Of a stretch of DNA of 64,000 nucleotides, positions 59,743 through 64,000 are shown piece after piece. Source of the DNA: RYN-230 sp963770545. GTDB lineage: Bacteria; Actinomycetota; Actinomycetes; Streptosporangiales; Streptosporangiaceae. The notes beneath the pieces were generated by a model that worked only from the letters and a program-made list of their open reading frames with translations, was not told the DNA's origin and ran no database searches. The stretch is from positions 22,450 to 86,449 of the forward strand of contig CAVYQF010000020.1 of assembly GCA_963770545.1 (NCBI GenBank), given 5' to 3'. The first letter of the stretch is position 1. Each line of letters opens with the position of its first letter. The translations under genes were made by a program, and so were the position numbers.

Positions 59743-60993
59743 ATGGCTGATCCGCGCGCCCGGCTGGCCAGGATCCGCGATGGGCTGACCCCGCAGGAGT
59801 GGGGCCGGGCCGGGGCGATGGTGCTCACCGTGGCCGGGCTGAACGTCGCGGGCTGGGTGATGCTCGCCGTCGCGGTCAGCGGGCACTTCCACATCAGCAA
59901 GACCGAGACGTTCGGCTTCACCACAGGGATCCTGGCCTACACGCTCGGCATGCGGCATGCGTTCGACGCCGACCACATCGCCGCCATCGACAACACGACC
60001 CGCAAGCTGGTCAGCGACGGCAAGCGGCCCCTGTCGGTCGGCTTCTTCTTCTCGCTGGGTCATTCCAGCGTGGTGTTCATCCTGGCCCTGGCGCTGAACC
60101 TTGGCATCCGCGCCCTGAACGAGCAGGTCAGGAACTCCAGCTCGCACCTCCAGTACACCACCAACATCATCGGCACCCTGGTGTCCGGGATCTTCCTGTT
60201 CCTGATCGCGGCGATCAACGTGGTGATCCTGGCCGGGATCGTCAAGGTGTTCCGCGGGATGCGGACCGGCCAGTACGACGACGACGCCCTGGAAGAGCAG
60301 CTGAACAAGCGCGGCCTGATGAACCGCATCCTGGGCCCGCTGGCCCGCCGGATCGACGCGCCCTGGAAGATGTACCCGATCGGCTTCCTGTTCGGGCTGG
60401 GCTTCGACACCGCCACCGAGGTGGCGCTGCTCGTCCTGGCCGGCACCGCGGTCATCGGCGGGCTGCCTTTCTACGCGGTGCTGTCCCTGCCGATCCTGTT
60501 TGCCGCCGGGATGAGCCTGCTCGACACGGCGGACGGCTGCTTCATGAACTTCGCGTATGACTGGGCCTTCGCCCGCCCGGTGCGCAAGGTCTACTACAAC
60601 CTGACCATTACCGGGCTGTCCGTCTTCGTGGCCGCGTTCATCGGGCTGGTGGAGGTGCTCGGCCTGCTCGGCCAGGACGGGCACCTGACCGGCCCCGGGT
60701 GGGCCTGGCTGGAGGACTTCAACATCAACCAGGCGGGCTTCGTGATCGCCGGGGTGTTCGTCCTGACCTGGGTGGTGGCCCTGGCCATCTGGCGTTTCGG
60801 CCAGATCGAGCAGAGGTGGGACCGGGCGGCGGGGAAGTCCGGCCCCGGCGGGGACCCCCCGGTCCGGGCGGACTGGGATCCGAGCGGTCTCTCGCCCCGG
60901 GCAGCTGCCAGGCAGGATCTGGACGGTCTCCTGGTTGGGTCTGGTAGTCCCCCGCCTCCGCCGGGCGGTCTCCCGCTGCGGCCGCCTGCTTGA
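59743..60993 (+). CDS. NicO/HoxN-family nickel/cobalt permease
   Basis: The 416-residue protein carries the NiCoT signature RHAFDADHIAAIDNTTRKL (HX4DH) in helix 2, followed by the family blocks LGHSSVVFILALAL, LFGLGFDTATEVALLVL and FAAGMSLLDTADGCFMNFAYDWAFARPVRKVYYN, with eight helices. It imports Ni or Co ions by a high-affinity route. The ribosome site AGGAAGG supports ATG 59743. The C-terminal 60 residues are Pro/Gly-rich and unlike the family. The Nur box upstream points to nickel. Confidence 0.93.
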   Translation: MADPRARLARIRDGLTPQEWGRAGAMVLTVAGLNVAGWVMLAVAVSGHFHISKTETFGFTTGILAYTLGMRHAFDADHIAAIDNTTRKLVSDGKRPLSVGFFFSLGHSSVVFILALALNLGIRALNEQVRNSSSHLQYTTNIIGTLVSGIFLFLIAAINVVILAGIVKVFRGMRTGQYDDDALEEQLNKRGLMNRILGPLARRIDAPWKMYPIGFLFGLGFDTATEVALLVLAGTAVIGGLPFYAVLSLPILFAAGMSLLDTADGCFMNFAYDWAFARPVRKVYYNLTITGLSVFVAAFIGLVEVLGLLGQDGHLTGPGWAWLEDFNINQAGFVIAGVFVLTWVVALAIWRFGQIEQRWDRAAGKSGPGGDPPVRADWDPSGLSPRAAARQDLDGLLVGSGSPPPPPGGLPLRPPA

Positions 60994-61165
60994 GCAGTTG
61001 CAGGCGCTCCTGCCAGCGGGTTACCAGGTCCGACTGGTGCGCGGCGGGACGAGGACTGCCGCGGCGATGAGCACAGGCACGCGGCGGGCGAGCGTCGGGC
61101 GGCATAGGGTGGCCTCTACGCCGGCGGCCTGAACCTGACGGCAGCGACATACGAGGGAGATCACG

Positions 61166-61519
61166 GTGGACGTTGAGCGGGCGCAAGCCCTGCTAGCCGC
61201 CAAGCGGGCCGAACTGCAGCACCTCCTGGCGGAGACGGAGGCCGCCGGTCGGGAAGACCGGAGCAGCGAGGACGAAAAGGGCACCGACGTCGCCGATCCC
61301 GCGCAGTCCCTGACCCAGCAGGGCATGGACGACGCGATCGCGGAGAGCCTGAGCGACCGGCTGGCCGCGCTGGACCGGGCCGAGCAGCGGCTGGCGGACG
61401 GCACCTACGGGCGGTCGCTGGAGAGCGGGAAGCCGATCCCTGATGCGCGGCTGGAGGCCGACCCCACCGCCGAACTCACCGTCGAGGAAGCCGCGGCCCG
61501 GGAAGCCGCGGACCGGTAA
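61166..61519 (+). CDS. DksA/TraR-like protein lacking all zinc-finger cysteines
   Basis: The protein (117 aa) has the coiled coil of DksA/TraR proteins (VERAQALLAAKRAELQHLLAETEAAGREDRSSEDEKGTDVADPAQSLTQQGMDDAIAESL) and the globular end GTYGRSLESGKPIPDARLEADPTAELTVEEAA. In DksA this end has four Cys (CxxC-X17-CxxC); here Ser, Ser, Thr and Glu stand at those places. It may still bind RNA polymerase through the secondary channel. GTG 61166 follows GAGGGAGA. Confidence 0.85.
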   Translation: MDVERAQALLAAKRAELQHLLAETEAAGREDRSSEDEKGTDVADPAQSLTQQGMDDAIAESLSDRLAALDRAEQRLADGTYGRSLESGKPIPDARLEADPTAELTVEEAAAREAADR

Positions 61520-61556
61520 CGGCCCGCCCTGAGCGGCGGTCGGCCCTGAGCGGCGG

Positions 61557-62555
61557 TCAGCCGTGCGCGTCCTCAGCAGTCAGGTACGGAGGCAGGCCGA
61601 ACCGCTCGAACAGGCGGCTGTCGGTGGCGATGAAGTGATGGATGTGAGTGATCTGGCCACCCGAGACCTCCGGGACCTGGATGCACCAGGGCACCAGCCG
61701 GGTCCCGTCGTTGGCGGGCTTGTACTGCGCGAACGCGGGTGAGGCGTTCGCGGTGACGGGGACCATCCGCGATCCCTCGCAGCCGCCGCCCCAGCCGGTG
61801 TACCAGCCGCGCAGCTCGTCCCGGCCGCGGATCCACATCTCAAACGGCGGCATGGAGATGCTGGCGTCCTCGTGCAGGAGCGCGACGAGCCGGTCGATGT
61901 CGTAGCGCTGGAACGCGTTGACGTACCGGGCGAGCAGATCCTGGTCCGCCTCGTCTAGCTGTGGCGACGGCCGCTCGTCCGCCTGGTCGCTGGCGGCCAT
62001 GGTGGCGCGGGCACGCTGCAGCGCACTGTTCACCGAGACCACCGTGGTGCCGAGCAGGTCGGCCACCTCGGAGGCCTGCCAGCACAGCACCTCACGCAGG
62101 ATGAGCACGGCCCGCTGCCGGGGCGGCAGGTTCTGCAGGGCCGAGATGAAGGCCAGCCGGATGCTGTCCTGCAGCACCACGCGCCCGGCCGGATCGGTGT
62201 CCGGGGGCACCGGGCCGTCACCGGGAAACGGCTCGACCCAGGCTGAGTCCGGCCGCGTGGCCACCGGCTCGGTGCTGGATGGCACCGGGGCGGACAGGTC
62301 CATGGGCATGGCCCTGCGTTTGCGGCTGCGCAGCATGTCCAGGCAGACGTTGGTCGCGATCCGGTACAGCCACGAGCGCAGCGCGGACCGGCCCTCGAAC
62401 CGGTCAAACGCCTGCCAGGCGCGGACCATGGCCTCCTGCACGGCGTCGTCGGCATCGTGCGCCGACCCGAGCATCCGGTAGCAGTAGCCGGTCAGCTCGC
62501 CCCGGTAGGTCTCGAGGTCATGTGTGGCAGTGCTGGTGGCGGCGATCTCGCTCAC
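61557..62555 (-). CDS. SigG/SigX5-type ECF sigma factor with SnoaL-like C-terminus
   Basis: Region 2 (LTGYCYRMLGSAHDADDAVQEAMVRAWQAFDRFEGRSALRSWLYRIATNVCLDMLRSRKRRAMP) and region 4 (ALQNLPPRQRAVLILREVLCWQASEVADLLGTTVVSVNSALQRARATM) are followed by a SnoaL-like domain (LLARYVNAFQRYDIDRLVALLHEDASISMPPFEMWIRGRDELRGWY). This layout is that of mycobacterial SigG-like and TIGR02960 factors, where the extra domain controls activity. GTG 62555 follows GGGGAGGAG. No anti-sigma gene is next to it, which is normal for this group. Confidence 0.92.
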   Translation of the reverse strand: MSEIAATSTATHDLETYRGELTGYCYRMLGSAHDADDAVQEAMVRAWQAFDRFEGRSALRSWLYRIATNVCLDMLRSRKRRAMPMDLSAPVPSSTEPVATRPDSAWVEPFPGDGPVPPDTDPAGRVVLQDSIRLAFISALQNLPPRQRAVLILREVLCWQASEVADLLGTTVVSVNSALQRARATMAASDQADERPSPQLDEADQDLLARYVNAFQRYDIDRLVALLHEDASISMPPFEMWIRGRDELRGWYTGWGGGCEGSRMVPVTANASPAFAQYKPANDGTRLVPWCIQVPEVSGGQITHIHHFIATDSRLFERFGLPPYLTAEDAHG

Positions 62556-62914
62556 GCTCCTCCCCGTCCTCGTGGAACGAACTTACCCACCGCGGCCGCG
62601 TCTGGCGAATGACCGGGGGCCAGGGGCGCTGGCGGTCTGCGGGCAGTCTGCCAGCGGCCACCGACAAAACGACCGGCCCGAATCCGGCCCAGGCCCGGCG
62701 ACGGGTGACGGCCCGGCCGGGCGGTGTGTACCGGAGCCGGTGGGCGCAGCCAGGCCGGCGGATGGCGCGGGCGGGAGAGCGGCTGGGAGAGGGGCGGCTT
62801 GCCTAACTGGGGCTGCTCGTACAGGGTGAGGAGTCATCGGGGCCCGAACGCACTAATCGTCGCGCGCTGCCCGGAGCCGCCGGGCCGACGGCCGGCGCAG
62901 CGCGGACCGCAGGA
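62556..62914. other. 359-bp gene-free stretch between divergent genes
   Basis: It lies between the starts of the SigG-like factor and the LacI-like gene and must contain both promoters. No palindrome of note, repeat or convincing small gene was found. Confidence 0.5.
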
Positions 62915-64000
62915 ATGATGATGCCGACCGCTCAGAACGGATCACCGCGCGCCGCGGGCATCCGGGACGTGGCCCGGATGGCGGGCGTCTCGGTGGCTTC
63001 GGCGAGTTTCGCGCTGAACGGCCAGCCCGGGGTGGCCGACGACACCCGCCGTCGCATCCTGGCCGTCGCGGAGCAGCTGGGCTACCGGGCCAACCCGCAG
63101 GCCCAGGCGCTTCGCCGGGGCCGTACCACGACCTACGGGTTCGTGGTCCGCAACTTCGCCAACCCGTTCTTCCTTGAGGTGCTCTCCGGCGCCGAAGAGG
63201 TCGCGGGCGAGGCGGGCGCGACCCTGCTCGTCCTGGACTCCCGCTACTCGCTGGAGCGTGAGCGCCGGCACCTGCAGGAGATGGCCGCGCAGCGGCTGGC
63301 TGGCCTGGCCATCGCCCCGGTCGGGACCGGCGAGTCCATCCGGCTCTGGCACGACCTGCGCCCCGGGACCCCGGTGGTGACGCTCAACGCCTCGGCGGCC
63401 CGCATCACCGGTGTTTCGCGGATCCGCCCGGATAATGCCGCCGCAGTCGAGTTGCCCCTGCGCCGGCTGGCCGGGCTGGGGCACACCTCGGTGGCGTTCC
63501 TGAGCGCGCCGCGCCGGCTGATGGCGGACCCGGACCGGCTGCGCTACTTCCGGCGGCTGAGCCGGGGGCTCGGACTGCGGGCCACCGTGGTGTACTCGCC
63601 GCTGACCATCGGTGACGTGCAGCAGGCCACCCGGGCCGTGCTGGCTGGCCCGGACGCGCCGACCGCGGTCATCACCAACTCCGACTACACCGCGCACGCG
63701 GTCTACAAGGCCGCGCGCGAACTCGGGCTGCGGATCGGCCCCGGGGTCTCCGTCGTCGGGCACGACGACCTGGCCACCTCCGAACTTCTGGACCCGCCGC
63801 TGGCGACCATCTGGCTGAACCGGCGGGAAATGGGCCGGGCCCTGATGCTGCGCCTGCTCGGGCGGGTCCCACCGGGCGACTACGTCGCGCCGGTGGAACT
63901 CATCGAGCGGGCTTCCCTGCAGGCCCCCGCTCCCCGTCCGGGCCAGCTCCCCCCGGCCCCTCCGGCCGGGCCCCTCGCCGCCCCGTCGGCCGAACCCCGG
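62915..64000 (+). CDS. LacI-family transcriptional regulator (cut by window end)
   Basis: The helix-turn-helix IRDVARMAGVSVASASFALNGQPGVADDTRRRILAVAEQLGYRANPQAQALRRGRTTTYGFVV is a LacI DNA-binding domain with its hinge. A periplasmic-binding-protein-like effector domain follows (NPFFLEVLSGAEEVAGEAGATLLVLDSRYSLERERRHLQEMAAQRLAGLAI, PTAVITNSDYTAHAVYKAARELGLRIGPGVSVVGHDDL). No stop is reached by position 64000, after a Pro/Ala-rich tail. Three ATGs occur in a row (62915, 62918, 62921); the AGGA at 62911-62914 favours the second or third. The targets, normally sugar-uptake genes, lie outside the window. Confidence 0.88.
   Translation, partial: MMMPTAQNGSPRAAGIRDVARMAGVSVASASFALNGQPGVADDTRRRILAVAEQLGYRANPQAQALRRGRTTTYGFVVRNFANPFFLEVLSGAEEVAGEAGATLLVLDSRYSLERERRHLQEMAAQRLAGLAIAPVGTGESIRLWHDLRPGTPVVTLNASAARITGVSRIRPDNAAAVELPLRRLAGLGHTSVAFLSAPRRLMADPDRLRYFRRLSRGLGLRATVVYSPLTIGDVQQATRAVLAGPDAPTAVITNSDYTAHAVYKAARELGLRIGPGVSVVGHDDLATSELLDPPLATIWLNRREMGRALMLRLLGRVPPGDYVAPVELIERASLQAPAPRPGQLPPAPPAGPLAAPSAEPR

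Overview
The window is high-GC DNA (roughly 70 percent by eye) with GTG starts, GTGA/ATGA overlaps, purine-rich ribosome sites and families typical of Actinomycetota: a SARP/AfsR regulator, SigE- and SigG-type ECF sigma factors, DUF1707, a RodZ-like HTH membrane protein, an HATPase anti-sigma-like protein, a SWIM/SNF2 helicase and a Nur-type nickel operator. It looks like chromosome of a filamentous or soil actinomycete; the genus cannot be fixed from sequence alone. No rRNA, tRNA, CRISPR array, transposase or phage gene was recognised.

Left part (1-12.3 kb): the N-terminal part of an MMPL exporter, an HATPase protein that appears frameshifted, a large SARP-BTAD-NB-ARC-TPR regulator with an 11-bp-phased direct repeat in its promoter, DUF488 and DUF885 proteins, a NERD protein, an ECF-sigma-like protein that has lost region 2 and is coupled to a membrane protein, a TetR regulator with likely operators, and a DUF998 membrane protein coupled to a PatA/LpxL-type acyltransferase. 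12.5-27.2 kb: a sulfotransferase, the SNF2 helicase, a RodZ-like protein, a 23-bp perfect hairpin, DUF1707, a TetR/O-methyltransferase pair around a perfect palindrome, an IclR/flavin monooxygenase pair, a MerR-like protein, a Clp-N-only protein, an NHL-repeat fragment and a secreted GH18 protein. 27.3-33.9 kb: a receiver-KaiC fusion, a dimethylglycine/sarcosine-dehydrogenase-like flavoenzyme, and a SigE-family sigma factor with a membrane-anchored propeller-like partner.

The centre (34.1-52.8 kb) is the most interesting part: a predicted sulfated exopolysaccharide locus. Two paralogous secreted propeller-like proteins bracket it. Inside are an eight-gene leftward operon (Wzz-like pseudokinase, DUF3048 lipoprotein, Wzy-like polymerase/ligase, Wzx-like flippase, PAP2 phosphatase, GT2, sulfotransferase, APH-like phosphotransferase), a convergent rightward set (propeller protein, sulfotransferase with an apparent CTG start, GH26 mannanase) and, from a long AT-rich divergent promoter, the priming phosphoglycosyltransferase and a WecG/TagA glycosyltransferase. 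These together cover priming, assembly, export, chain-length control, sulfation and trimming of a surface polymer.

Right part (53-64 kb): a secreted HAF-repeat protein with a TGA at codon 3 of its expected start, LysR divergent from an amidohydrolase, an FAD oxidoreductase, a rhodanese-SufE pair, a NicO nickel/cobalt transporter behind a near-perfect Nur box, a cysteine-less DksA-like protein, a SigG/SigX5-type sigma factor and a LacI regulator cut by the window end.

A recurrent oddity: four unrelated genes each carry six tandem copies of different 15-bp units, in frame, alongside other short tandem repeats in coding and intergenic DNA.
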